From an uncultured Bacteroides sp. (lineage in GTDB: Bacteria > Bacteroidota > Bacteroidia > Bacteroidales > Bacteroidaceae): a stretch of DNA of 31,105 nt. The position numbers and the translations under genes were made by a program. The first letter of the stretch is position 1. Every line of letters starts with the position of its first letter. The DNA is taken from assembly GCA_900546355.1 (NCBI GenBank), contig URCM01000024.1, positions 1-31,105 of the forward strand. The letters run 5' to 3'. Below are positions 17,290 to 25,817 of the stretch, in pieces. The notes below the pieces were generated by a model. It saw only the letters and a list, made by a program, of their open reading frames with translations, was not told the DNA's origin and did not search any database.

Positions 17290-18603
17290 ATGGATTTACT
17301 CAAGAACTTATTCAAAGGCGACAAAGTCATCTGGATTATCTTCCTGCTGCTTTGCCTCGTATCCATTATCGAAGTGTTCAGCGCATCCAGCACACTTACC
17401 TACAAAAGTGGAGACCACTGGCGCCCCATCACGATGCACATCATCCTGATGGCAGTAGGCGCGATTGCAGTAATCATCGTGCACAACATCCCGTGCCGGT
17501 GGTTTAAAACCTTTATACTGTTGCTGCCTGTATCCTGGATTCTATTGGGAAGTGTGCTCTTGGTCGGCATGGTCACCAATGGAGCCAGACGATGGATTGA
17601 CTTGGGTTTCTTCCAGTTCCAGCCTTCCGAATTAGCCAAAATGGGAACCATCATTACGGTGGCATACATCCTCTCGCGCATGCAAGAAGAAAACGGTGCC
17701 AACCCCAAAGCGTTCCGATACATCTTATGGGTCACAGGAGGCACCTGCGCCCTGATATTCTCCGAAAACCTTTCGACGGCTGTCCTGCTGGCTTTAAGCG
17801 TATTCCTGATGATGTACATCGGACGCATCCCGTTCCGTCAATTAGGAAAACTGACGGCCATCGGGATAGGTGCGCTCATTCTCGGGGTAGCTACCATCAA
17901 GTTTGTACCCGGAGAAGCGTGGGACAAGGTAGGATTACACCGCATGACCACTTGGCAAAGCCGTTTGGACAACCACTTTGATACCGCGGTCATCCCACCT
18001 GAAAAGTTCGACATTGACAACGATGCACAGGTGGCGCACGCCAACATCGCCATCGCCACCAGTGGCATTTTTGGGAAAGGGCCAGGTAACAGCGTACAGC
18101 GCGACTTCCTCTCACAAGCGTTCTCCGACTTCATTTATGCCATCATTATCGAAGAATTAGGGCTGGTGGGCGGAGCCATCGTCGCCTTCCTCTACATCTG
18201 GTTACTGATGCGTATCGGCCGTATCGCCCGCAGCTGCGACAAACCCTATTACGCCTTCCTGGTCATGGGCATCGGCTTCCTGCTTGTCACGCAGGCCATG
18301 TTCAATATGTTGGTAGCCGTAGGCATCATGCCTGTCACAGGGCAACCGCTCCCCCTGATAAGCAAAGGAGGGACTTCTACATTGGTCAACTGCGCTTACA
18401 TCGGCATCGTGCTCAGCATCAGCCGCCATGTCAACGAACTGAAACGGAAAGAACGCGAGGCCGCCGAAGCCCTGCAACAAACACAAATACAAGAAGCAGC
18501 CATCTCTTTGCTGCAAAACGCTGCCGATTTGGCCAAAGAACAGCAAAATAAAGAAAACGAGGCAACCACTGCAACACGGCGCGACACAAGCACGCAGGCA
18601 TAA
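17290..18603 (+). CDS. ftsW: Septal peptidoglycan glycosyltransferase of the SEDS family
   Basis: A 437-residue polytopic protein of the SEDS family that polymerises lipid II into septal glycan, working with FtsI. About ten membrane segments are present; conserved pieces include GARRWIDLGFFQFQPSELAK, FSENLSTAVLLALSVF, and the C-terminal GIMPVTGQPLPLISKGGTS. A polar tail of about 50 residues (about 385-437), rich in Glu, Gln and Ala, follows the last segment and is longer than usual. The gene ends the first part of the dcw cluster: a strong terminator follows 20 bp after the stop. Confidence 0.95.
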   Translation: MDLLKNLFKGDKVIWIIFLLLCLVSIIEVFSASSTLTYKSGDHWRPITMHIILMAVGAIAVIIVHNIPCRWFKTFILLLPVSWILLGSVLLVGMVTNGARRWIDLGFFQFQPSELAKMGTIITVAYILSRMQEENGANPKAFRYILWVTGGTCALIFSENLSTAVLLALSVFLMMYIGRIPFRQLGKLTAIGIGALILGVATIKFVPGEAWDKVGLHRMTTWQSRLDNHFDTAVIPPEKFDIDNDAQVAHANIAIATSGIFGKGPGNSVQRDFLSQAFSDFIYAIIIEELGLVGGAIVAFLYIWLLMRIGRIARSCDKPYYAFLVMGIGFLLVTQAMFNMLVAVGIMPVTGQPLPLISKGGTSTLVNCAYIGIVLSISRHVNELKRKEREAAEALQQTQIQEAAISLLQNAADLAKEQQNKENEATTATRRDTSTQA

Positions 18604-18623
18604 AATCAAACGGCATCATAAGA

Positions 18624-18670
18624 GGAGTTAAAAAGCCAATGACACGGAGGGGTATCGGCTTTTTAACTCC
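18624..18670 (+). terminator. Strong terminator-like hairpin after ftsW
   Basis: GGAGTTAAAAAGCC (18624-18637) and GGCTTTTTAACTCC (18657-18670) form a perfect 14-bp stem with a 19-nt loop, followed by TTTCTT. Flanking AAG/CTT extends it with a bulge. It should end, or strongly reduce, transcription from rsmH-ftsW before murG. Confidence 0.85.
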
Positions 18671-18675
18671 TTTCT

Positions 18676-18772
18676 TATAACTGCATCGTAAACACGATTA
18701 GTAATCGTCACGCCGCACGATTACTAATCGTTCACGTATACGATTACTAATCGTACCGGTGTAGCAGTTATA
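18676..18772. repeat. Array of three 15-bp palindromes at exact 23-bp period, bounded by a 9-bp inverted repeat
   Basis: ACGATTASTAATCGT (S is G in the first copy, C in the others) occurs at 18694-18708, 18717-18731 and 18740-18754, with start-to-start distances of exactly 23 bp and unrelated 8-bp spacers. The whole is flanked by TATAACTGC (18676-18684) and its reverse complement GCAGTTATA (18764-18772). It lies between the ftsW terminator and the murG promoter in a 396-bp gap. The rest of that gap (18773-18970) shows no gene or clear motif. Function unknown; a multi-site operator, a structured RNA or a small repeat element are possible. Confidence 0.85.
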
Positions 18773-18970
18773 CTCCCTGCCGCTCATGAATAAATCTGGC
18801 AGATGACGCAACTTATTTCAACCGGATTTACGGAATGATTTCCAGTTTACACCAGACAATATACGGTTTCCGCCACACAAAACCCAGCTTCTTACCCGCA
18901 AGAATTGACGACCAGCAAAATTCACTTCAAATAAATGAAGAAACGCATAAACAAATTGCAAGTTTATTCC

Positions 18971-18978
18971 TAACTTTG
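18971..18978 (+). promoter_or_regulatory. Candidate -7 box for murG-ftsZ
   Basis: TAACTTTG is an exact match to TAnnTTTG and is followed by CAGG, 22 bp before the murG ATG at 19000. No good -33 box is seen at the expected distance. Predicted start of transcription is about 18985, giving a short leader. Confidence 0.6.
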
Positions 18979-18999
18979 CAGGAAAATACGAAGTAAAGA

Positions 19000-20130
19000 A
19001 TGGAAGAGAGTTTTAGAGTGATAATCAGTGGAGGAGGAACCGGCGGACACATCTTTCCGGCGGTATCCATAGCCAATGCTATCAAAGAACAATATCCTGA
19101 CGCGGAAATACTCTTCGTCGGGGCGGAAGGACGCATGGAAATGCAACGTGTGCCCGCCGCTGGCTATAACATCATCGGATTGCCCGTCGCCGGATTCGAC
19201 CGGAAGCACTTGCTCCGCAACATCGGCGTACTGGCAAAGCTGTTGCGCAGCCAAATAAAAGCACGCAAAATCGTAAAATCATTTAAGCCCGATGTAGCGG
19301 TAGGCGTAGGCGGATATGCCAGCGGCCCTACACTGAAAGTTGCAGGCATGATGGGCATCCCTACCCTCATCCAGGAACAGAACTCATACGCCGGAGTAAC
19401 CAACAAGCTCCTGGCGAAACAGGCGGCTAAAATATGCGTAGCCTACGAAGGCATGGAACGGTTCTTCGACAAAGACAAAATCATCCTGACCGGAAACCCT
19501 GTGCGGCAAGGACTGCTCAACCATACCATCAGCCGGGAAGAAGCAATCCGCTCGTTCCACCTCGACCCGGATAAAAAGACCATCCTTATCGTAGGAGGCA
19601 GTTTAGGGGCACGCACCATCAACAACTGTGTCATGCAGGGATTGGAAAAGATAAAGGATTCCGGCGTACAATTCATCTGGCAAACCGGAAAGATATACAT
19701 CGACGAAGCACGCGCGACGGTAGCCCAGGCAGGCGAACTGCCCATGCTATATACCACCGACTTCATTTCGGATATGGCAACCGCTTACAGTGCGGCCGAC
19801 CTGGTAATCAGCCGTGCGGGAGCAGGTTCTATCTCCGAGTTCTGCCTGCTGGCAAAACCTGTCATCTTAGTGCCTTCGCCCAACGTGGCAGAAGACCACC
19901 AGACAAAAAACGCATTGGCATTAGTGAACAAAGATGCCGCTCTCTACGTAAAAGATGCAGAGGCAGGTGAAAAGTTGCTTGATACCGCTATCGTTACCGT
20001 ACGGCAACCCGGCAAACTGAAAAATTTAAGTACGAACATCGCCAAGCTGGCTTTGAAAGACTCGGCAACGGTCATCGCCACCGAAGTCTGCAAGCTGGCG
20101 GCACAATATAAAAAGGAACATGGACGTTAA
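19000..20130 (+). CDS. murG: Lipid II synthase (UDP-GlcNAc : lipid I GlcNAc transferase)
   Basis: A 376-residue GT28-family glycosyltransferase that adds GlcNAc to lipid I on the inner face of the membrane. The N-terminal glycine-rich loop ISGGGTGGHIFPAVSIANAI is diagnostic; other family blocks are GVGGYASGPTLKVAGMMGIP, QEQNSYAGVTNKLLA, IVGGSLGARTIN and SRAGAGSISEFCLLAKP. Length is normal. It opens the second transcription unit of the dcw cluster, with its own -7 box 22 bp upstream, and overlaps murC by 11 bp. Confidence 0.97.
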   Translation: MEESFRVIISGGGTGGHIFPAVSIANAIKEQYPDAEILFVGAEGRMEMQRVPAAGYNIIGLPVAGFDRKHLLRNIGVLAKLLRSQIKARKIVKSFKPDVAVGVGGYASGPTLKVAGMMGIPTLIQEQNSYAGVTNKLLAKQAAKICVAYEGMERFFDKDKIILTGNPVRQGLLNHTISREEAIRSFHLDPDKKTILIVGGSLGARTINNCVMQGLEKIKDSGVQFIWQTGKIYIDEARATVAQAGELPMLYTTDFISDMATAYSAADLVISRAGAGSISEFCLLAKPVILVPSPNVAEDHQTKNALALVNKDAALYVKDAEAGEKLLDTAIVTVRQPGKLKNLSTNIAKLALKDSATVIATEVCKLAAQYKKEHGR

Positions 20131-21496
20131 CACACTGAAATCGGTTTATTTCATCGGAGCAGGAGGCATTGGGATGAGTGCCTTGGCGCGTTATTTCCTT
20201 TCGAAAGGGAAAACCGTAGGAGGATACGACCGCACCGCAAGCGAACTGACCCGACGGCTTGCCGCAGAAGGTGCCGACATTCACTACGAAGAGAATGCCG
20301 CACTGATACCGCAGGCTTTCCTCGACCCGCAAACGACGTTGGTGGTATATACGCCTGCCATTCCAGCCGGACACCAGGAATTAACCTACTTCCGCGAACA
20401 CGGTTTCGAAATACAGAAACGCGCCCAAGTATTGGGATTGATTACCCGCGCCGAACGAGGTTTGTGTGTGGCGGGTACGCATGGAAAGACCACTACTTCC
20501 ACCATGGCGGCCTACCTGGTTGACCATTCACACGTAGGATGCAACGCTTTCTTGGGAGGCATTTCGAAGAACTACGATACGAACCTGCTTCTTTCCGCCA
20601 AGAGCGACTTTGTAGTTATCGAAGCAGACGAGTTCGACCGCTCGTTCCACTGGCTGACTCCGTATGCCACCGTCATTACCGCCACCGACTCCGACCACTT
20701 GGACATCTATGGCAATCATGCGGCATACATCGAAAGCTTCCGGAAATATACCTCCCTTATCCGTGCCAACGGATATCTCATCCTGAAGAAAGGCATCGAC
20801 CTGGTTCCCGATGTACAACCGGGTGTAACCGTTTACACGTATGCCACCACGGAAGGAGACTTCCATGCCGAAAACATCCGTATCGGTCACGGAGAAATCC
20901 TATTCGACTATGTTTCTCCATTAGGCGACATCCGCGACATCCGGTTGGGAGTGCCTGTCTACGTCAATATCGAGAATGGCATCGCCGCCATGGCCCTGGC
21001 ACAAATAGCCGGAGCTACTGCCGACGAAATCCGTGCCGCCATGCCCGGATTCAAAGGAGTAGACCGCCGGTTCGACTTCAAGCTGAAGAACGACCGCATC
21101 GTATTCCTCAGCGACTATGCACACCATCCGGCCGAAATCCGGCAAAGCGTACAGTCCATACGGATGCTGTATCCCGGCCGGAAGATTACCGTTGTATTCC
21201 AGCCTCATCTGTACACACGTACCCGCGACTTTTACCATGAATTCGCCGACAGCCTGTCTTTATCCGATGAAGTCATCCTGCTCGACATCTATCCGGCACG
21301 CGAAAAGCCGATAGAAGGAGTAAGCAGCCGGCTGATTTACGACAATCTCCGCCCCGGCATCGAAAAGAGATTATGCCACAAGGAAGAGTTGCTGGACGTA
21401 TTACGTAACAAGCAGTCAGATATACTCATTACGCTCGGAGCAGGCGATATCGACAACTATGTCCCACAAATTTACGAAATGCTGAAAGACAAATGA
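20120..21496 (+). CDS. murC: UDP-N-acetylmuramate : L-alanine ligase
   Basis: A 458-residue Mur ligase adding the first stem residue, L-Ala. The UDP-binding N terminus has VYFIGAGGIGMSALARYFL; the ATP loop is G119-THGKTTT, the form typical of MurC; the central domain has VIEADEFDRSFHWL and ATDSDHLDIYGN, the latter also diagnostic. The C terminus has FQPHLYTRTRDF and ITLGAGDID. The start overlaps the murG end by 11 bp and the end overlaps ftsQ by 4 bp, implying translational coupling through murG-murC-ftsQ. Confidence 0.97.
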   Translation: MDVNTLKSVYFIGAGGIGMSALARYFLSKGKTVGGYDRTASELTRRLAAEGADIHYEENAALIPQAFLDPQTTLVVYTPAIPAGHQELTYFREHGFEIQKRAQVLGLITRAERGLCVAGTHGKTTTSTMAAYLVDHSHVGCNAFLGGISKNYDTNLLLSAKSDFVVIEADEFDRSFHWLTPYATVITATDSDHLDIYGNHAAYIESFRKYTSLIRANGYLILKKGIDLVPDVQPGVTVYTYATTEGDFHAENIRIGHGEILFDYVSPLGDIRDIRLGVPVYVNIENGIAAMALAQIAGATADEIRAAMPGFKGVDRRFDFKLKNDRIVFLSDYAHHPAEIRQSVQSIRMLYPGRKITVVFQPHLYTRTRDFYHEFADSLSLSDEVILLDIYPAREKPIEGVSSRLIYDNLRPGIEKRLCHKEELLDVLRNKQSDILITLGAGDIDNYVPQIYEMLKDK

Positions 21497-22230
21497 TAAA
21501 ACGGATTCTCATACTTTGCGTACTGCTGCTGGTCTCCGCCTATTTGGCGGTAGCGGTCACCGTGTTCAACGACAAGCCTGCCGGGCAGGTTTGCCAAGGG
21601 ATTGAACTGACCATCAAGGACAGCATCGACTACGATTTCATTTCCGTGAAAGATGTGAACACCATCCTGAAACGGAAAGGATTGTCGCCTACCGACAAAC
21701 GGTTGGACCAAATCAACATACGCCAGTTGGAAGAAGCCTTATCACACCAGCCTTTTATCGCCGAAGCTGAATGTTACTTCACTTCGGGAGGCAAAGTCGC
21801 CGTAGACATCTACCAGCGCATTCCCCTGCTACGGGTGATGAGCAACAACGGCGATGAATACTACATAGACAATGCCGGAGAAATCCTTCCCATAGCAGGA
21901 AAGGCGGTACACGTAACCATCGCTACCGGCTTTATTGACCGCAAGTTCGCGCAAACCCAACTCTATCAGTTAGGGAAGTTCCTTCGGAGCGACGCATTTT
22001 GGGATGCACAAATAGAACAAATAAACGTAACCCCCCGGCAAGAGCTTGAATTGGTGCCCCGTGTCGGCAATCACATACTCTTTTTGGGAAAAGCCGAGGA
22101 TTATAACGAAAAATTCCGTAAATTGCAGGCGTTCTATACCGAAGCGCTCAACCAAGTAGGCTGGAACAAGTACGAACGGATAAGCGTAGAGTTTAATAAC
22201 CAGATTATTTGTACAAAAAAAGAAAAATAA
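21493..22230 (+). CDS. ftsQ: Cell division protein FtsQ
   Basis: A 245-residue bitopic protein with a very short cytoplasmic N terminus, one membrane segment (about 4-24, ILILCVLLLVSAYLAVAV) and a periplasmic part with a POTRA-like start (DYDFISVKDVNTILKRKG, LEEALSHQPFIAEAECYF) and an FtsQ-type second domain (LPIAGKAVHVTIATGF). It links early and late division proteins and partners FtsL. Sequence conservation is low in this family; position between murC and ftsA is the strongest evidence. The ATG overlaps the murC stop by 4 bp and ftsA begins 3 bp after its stop. Confidence 0.9.
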   Translation: MIKRILILCVLLLVSAYLAVAVTVFNDKPAGQVCQGIELTIKDSIDYDFISVKDVNTILKRKGLSPTDKRLDQINIRQLEEALSHQPFIAEAECYFTSGGKVAVDIYQRIPLLRVMSNNGDEYYIDNAGEILPIAGKAVHVTIATGFIDRKFAQTQLYQLGKFLRSDAFWDAQIEQINVTPRQELELVPRVGNHILFLGKAEDYNEKFRKLQAFYTEALNQVGWNKYERISVEFNNQIICTKKEK

Positions 22231-22233
22231 GAT

Positions 22234-23808
22234 ATGGCAGTAACAGATTTTATAGCAGCAATAGAACTGGGTTCAAGCAAAATCACAGGCATTGCAGGCA
22301 AGAAAAACGCTGACGGAAGCATGCACATCCTTGCTTACGCCAGCGAACATTCTTCCGACTGCATCCGGAAAGGAATCATCTACAATCTGGACAAGACGAC
22401 ACAATGCCTGGCTTCCGTCATCGGACGGTTGGAAGAGCAGCTACAGGCTTCCATCAAGAAAGTCTATGTAGGAGTAGGTGGGAAATCACTCCGGAGCATA
22501 CGCAACACCGAGGCAAAGCAATTGGACGCGGAAGTGAAAATCTCGCAAGCGCTGATCGATGAACTGATGAAAAGCAACCGTGAAATGCCGCTGATGGATC
22601 AGGAAATACTGGCTGTCGAACCGCAAGAATACAAAGTGGGGAACCAGCTCACCACCGAACCGGTAGGCATTCCCACCGAACACATCGAAGCTCATTATGT
22701 CAACATCATTGCCCGCAACACCCTGAAAAGCAACATCCGCCAGTGTGTACGCCAGGCAGGATACGAAGTAGCCGACTATCTGCTTTCACCGGTTGTAACT
22801 GCCAACATCGTATTGACGGCGGACGAGAAGCGCCCGGGATGTGCGCTGATTGACTTCGGTGCCGACACAACTACCGTATCGGTATACAAAAACAACATAC
22901 TGCGCCACTTGGCGGTGATTCCGTTAGGAAGCAGCAACATTACCAAAGATATCACCAGCCTGCAAATCGAAGAGGAAGATGCCGAACAGTTGAAGCTGCG
23001 TTATGCCAGCGCTTATACCGAACCCGCGGAAGAAGAAGACATCAGCCAGGAATTTGCCATCGATGGCAGATGCTCCATCCGTGCACGCAAGCTGGAAGAC
23101 ATCGTAGAAGCACGTACCACCGAAATCCTGGAAAACGTATGGAACCAAATCAAGCTTTCGGGATACAGCAACGAACTGCATGCCGGAGTCATCTTTACCG
23201 GTGGAGCCTCGCAACTGCCTAACCTGAATAAAGCCTTCACGGCGGTCACTAAAATCGACAAGATACGCATTGCGCAGACAGGCAACGTGGAAATCAGCGA
23301 CGACCGACATGACATCACCCCCAATGGCACGCAAAACACCTTAATCGGACTTTTGGCCGCGGGAAAAGAAAATTGCTGCAAGATTGACCCGCAAAAAAGC
23401 CAGTTGAGTTGGATTCAGCAACAGGAAGAAGAAGACGAAGCCGCCAAGCAAGCAGAAGACGAACGCAAACGGAAAGAAGCGGAAATCCGGAAGAAAAAAG
23501 AAGAAGAAGAACGCGTCAGGCAACTGCAAGCGGAGCGCAAGCGCCAGGAAGAAGAACGCGCACGCAAACGTTTACAAGAATGCGAAACACTTATAACCGA
23601 AGCCAAACGTTTGGCTGAACGGAAAAAGTTTAAAGAATCACTCGCCAAGATAGAAGAAGCGCAAAGCATGAACATCGCCCAAAAAGAAGATGAGCTTACC
23701 GCCCTCTACGAAAAGGTGACACTACAGAAAAAAGCGAACAATCCGTTCACCCGCTTCCTCAACAAGCTAAAAACCGAGGCAGACGAAATGATGAAAGGAG
23801 AAAGCTGA
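22234..23808 (+). CDS. ftsA: Cell division protein FtsA with C-terminal coiled-coil insert
   Basis: A 524-residue actin-like protein that tethers FtsZ to the membrane. The actin core (about 1-385) shows the phosphate loops AAIELGSSKITGIAG and LIDFGADTTTVSV and the adenosine motif GVIFTGGASQLPNL. A long, highly charged coiled coil (about 395-495, runs of Lys, Glu, Arg and Gln such as KKKEEEERVRQLQAERKRQ) separates the core from an amphipathic end helix (NPFTRFLNKLKTEADEMM), which resembles the FtsA membrane-targeting helix. Typical FtsA proteins are near 420 residues with only a short linker there, so about 100 residues are extra. It lies 3 bp after ftsQ; a 102-bp gap precedes ftsZ. Confidence 0.95.
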   Translation: MAVTDFIAAIELGSSKITGIAGKKNADGSMHILAYASEHSSDCIRKGIIYNLDKTTQCLASVIGRLEEQLQASIKKVYVGVGGKSLRSIRNTEAKQLDAEVKISQALIDELMKSNREMPLMDQEILAVEPQEYKVGNQLTTEPVGIPTEHIEAHYVNIIARNTLKSNIRQCVRQAGYEVADYLLSPVVTANIVLTADEKRPGCALIDFGADTTTVSVYKNNILRHLAVIPLGSSNITKDITSLQIEEEDAEQLKLRYASAYTEPAEEEDISQEFAIDGRCSIRARKLEDIVEARTTEILENVWNQIKLSGYSNELHAGVIFTGGASQLPNLNKAFTAVTKIDKIRIAQTGNVEISDDRHDITPNGTQNTLIGLLAAGKENCCKIDPQKSQLSWIQQQEEEDEAAKQAEDERKRKEAEIRKKKEEEERVRQLQAERKRQEEERARKRLQECETLITEAKRLAERKKFKESLAKIEEAQSMNIAQKEDELTALYEKVTLQKKANNPFTRFLNKLKTEADEMMKGES

Positions 23809-23820
23809 ATATAGCCCAGA

Positions 23821-23863
23821 GTGAACAAATTACAAAACAAAAGACACCTGTTCACAATGAACA
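23821..23863. promoter_or_regulatory. Three TGAACA/TGTTCA half-sites before ftsZ
   Basis: GTGAACA (23821-23827) is the inverted partner of TGTTCAC (23849-23855), and TGTTCA (23849-23854) is also the inverted partner of TGAACA (23858-23863) across 3 bp. The middle arm can pair with either neighbour, giving two exclusive hairpins in the ftsA-ftsZ leader, or three half-sites for a dimeric protein. No TAnnTTTG box is seen in this gap. Confidence 0.45.
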
Positions 23864-23910
23864 TGAATGAGTAACTATAAACGAATAAAATTCCCTTAAA
23901 AACTAAAAAT

Positions 23911-25224
23911 ATGTCGGACGAAACAACAATGCCTTTCGATTTTTCGAACGGCGGAACACCGAGCATCATCAAAGTAATCGGTGTAGGTGGCGGCGGCGGC
24001 AATGCGGTCAACCACATGTACAAAGAAGGAATCCACGACGTAACCTTCGTCGTATGCAATACAGACAATCAGGCACTCAACGAATCGCCTGTACCTATCA
24101 AACTGCAACTGGGACGCGAAGGACTGGGAGCGGGCAATCGGCCTGCACGTGCCAGAGCTGCTGCCGAAGAGAGCATGCAGGACATCGAAAACATGCTGAA
24201 AGACGGTTGTAAAATGGCATTTATCACTGCCGGAATGGGCGGAGGTACCGGTACGGGCGCTGCCCCCATCATCGCCAAAACGGCAAAAGACATGGGCATC
24301 CTGACCGTAGGTATCGTCACAATCCCTTTCCTTTTCGAAGGAAACAAGAAAATCGACCAGGCACTCGATGGCGTAGAAGAAATGAGCAAACACGTCGATG
24401 CCCTCTTGGTCATCAACAACGAACGCCTGCGCGATGTTTATTCCGACCTTAGCGTCATGAATGCTTTTGCCAAAGCCGACGACACGCTTTCGGTTGCAGC
24501 CAAAAGCATAGCCGAAATCATCACAATCCGGGGTAAAATCAACCTCGACTTCAACGATGTGAAAACCGTATTGAAAGATGGGGGCGTCGCTTTGATGAGT
24601 ACGGGTTACGGCTCGGGTGAAGGACGTGTCACCCAAGCTATCAATGATGCACTCCACTCGCCTTTGCTGAACAACAACGATATCTTCAACTCGAAGAAAG
24701 TATTGTTCAATATCTCCTACAGTACGAACAGCGACCTGATGATGGAAGAAATGAACGAGGTACACGAGTTCATGAGCCGCTTTGGGGACGATGTAGAAAC
24801 CAAATGGGGACTTTATATCGACGACAGCCTGGAAAACAAGGTCAAGTTTACCATCCTGGCAACCGGATTTGGCATCAAAGACATTCCGGGCATGGACGAT
24901 GCCTTGACCAAGAAACGCACCATTGAAGAACAGAAAAGGCAGGAAGAGGAAGAACGTATCCGCCAAATCAAAGCAACGCGACGTAATGATTATTACACCA
25001 GCGAATGCCGAAACGATAAGAAGAAAGGCAACTACAAGTTCTATATCTTCACGCCTGATGACTTGGACAATGATGATGTCATCAGCATTGTAGATACGAC
25101 CCCGACGTACAAACGTTCGAAAACGGTGCTCGACAACATTCGCCAACGTGCCACCGCCAACGAATCATTGGTGCAAAAACCGTCGGTCAACGAAAACGGT
25201 TCTACCATGATTACATTTTCATGA
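23911..25224 (+). CDS. ftsZ: Cell division GTPase FtsZ
   Basis: A 437-residue tubulin-like GTPase that forms the Z-ring. The N-terminal glycine loop is IKVIGVGGGGGNAVNHM; the tubulin signature GGGTGTG is at residues 110-116; the T7 region reads NLDFNDVKTVLKDGG with the catalytic Asp pair. The core ends near residue 320 and is followed by an unusual tail: a charged stretch (EEQKRQEEEERIRQIKATRR), then about 90 residues with FYIFTPDDLDNDDVISIVD, ending STMITFS. The usual C-terminal peptide with an IPxFL-type core is not obvious. The gene is 102 bp after ftsA and ends the dcw cluster. Confidence 0.97.
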   Translation: MSDETTMPFDFSNGGTPSIIKVIGVGGGGGNAVNHMYKEGIHDVTFVVCNTDNQALNESPVPIKLQLGREGLGAGNRPARARAAAEESMQDIENMLKDGCKMAFITAGMGGGTGTGAAPIIAKTAKDMGILTVGIVTIPFLFEGNKKIDQALDGVEEMSKHVDALLVINNERLRDVYSDLSVMNAFAKADDTLSVAAKSIAEIITIRGKINLDFNDVKTVLKDGGVALMSTGYGSGEGRVTQAINDALHSPLLNNNDIFNSKKVLFNISYSTNSDLMMEEMNEVHEFMSRFGDDVETKWGLYIDDSLENKVKFTILATGFGIKDIPGMDDALTKKRTIEEQKRQEEEERIRQIKATRRNDYYTSECRNDKKKGNYKFYIFTPDDLDNDDVISIVDTTPTYKRSKTVLDNIRQRATANESLVQKPSVNENGSTMITFS

Positions 25225-25283
25225 CGGAACCCTGGGGCACGGAACGTCGTTTATAGTAGTACAAAACTGGTTTGTGGAAAATT

Positions 25284-25296
25284 CCCGCCTTGCGGG
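25284..25296 (+). terminator. Small GC hairpin after ftsZ
   Basis: CCCGC (25284-25288) and GCGGG (25292-25296) form a 5-bp stem with a 3-nt loop, 60 bp past the ftsZ stop. The next T-run (25309-25313) is 12 bp away, so it is at best a weak terminator. yqeY may have its own promoter further on (TATATTTT, 25335-25342, 7 of 8 to the -7 consensus). Confidence 0.3.
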
Positions 25297-25367
25297 CATG
25301 GCAAATGATTTTTCGCATTCCATTTCTGATTGGCTATATTTTAACAAACCATTTAAAAAATAGAGTT

Positions 25368-25817
25368 ATGGATTTATTCGAACAAATCAGCAACGATATC
25401 AAGGAAGCCATGAAGGCAAAAGACAAGGTGAGACTGGAAACCTTGCGCAATGTAAAAAAAGTATTCCTCGAAGCCAAAACCGCTCCGGGGGCAAACGACA
25501 CATTAACCGATGAAACCGCATTAAAACTGATGCAGAAACTGGTGAAACAAGGCAAAGACTCTGCCGAAAGCTACCAGCAAGCCGGCCGCCCCGAATTAGC
25601 GGAAGAAGAAATGGCACAAGTCCGTGTCATCGAAGCCTACTTGCCGAAACAACTTTCTCCCGAGGAATTAGAAGCCAAGCTGAAAGACATCATTGCCCGT
25701 GTAGGTGCCACAAGCGCCAAAGAAATGGGCAAGGTAATGGGGGTGGCTACCAAAGAACTCGCCGGACTGGCTGAAGGCCGTACCATCTCTGCCAAAGTAA
25801 AAGAACTTTTAAATTAA
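25368..25817 (+). CDS. yqeY: GatB/YqeY-domain protein
   Basis: A 149-residue YqeY-family protein: helical, sharing the C-terminal tRNA-binding domain of GatB of the amidotransferase. Typical segments are DLFEQISNDIKEAMKAKDKV, RLETLRNVKKVFLEAK, LVKQGKDSAESYQQAGRPEL, EAYLPKQLSPEEL and KEMGKVMGVATKELAG. ATG 25368 is chosen since MDLFEQI is the normal start; the open frame to 25272 adds residues with no family resemblance. The exact function of stand-alone YqeY is not established. It stands after ftsZ, as in related genomes. Its stop codon TAA is at the edge of the repeat element that begins at 25814. Confidence 0.92.
   Translation: MDLFEQISNDIKEAMKAKDKVRLETLRNVKKVFLEAKTAPGANDTLTDETALKLMQKLVKQGKDSAESYQQAGRPELAEEEMAQVRVIEAYLPKQLSPEELEAKLKDIIARVGATSAKEMGKVMGVATKELAGLAEGRTISAKVKELLN

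Noticed and set aside
18694..18754. CRISPR-like regular repeats
   Set aside because: Units are 15-bp palindromes with 8-bp spacers; CRISPR repeats and spacers are each over 20 bp and no cas genes are near.
20539..21240. 233-codon plus-strand open frame within murC
   Set aside because: Out-of-frame shadow of murC, very rich in Arg, Pro and Cys.
23896..25146. 416-codon minus-strand open frame opposite ftsZ
   Set aside because: It lies wholly antisense to ftsZ, its protein matches no family I know, and ftsZ is unambiguous. Codon bias of the real gene explains the long antisense frame.
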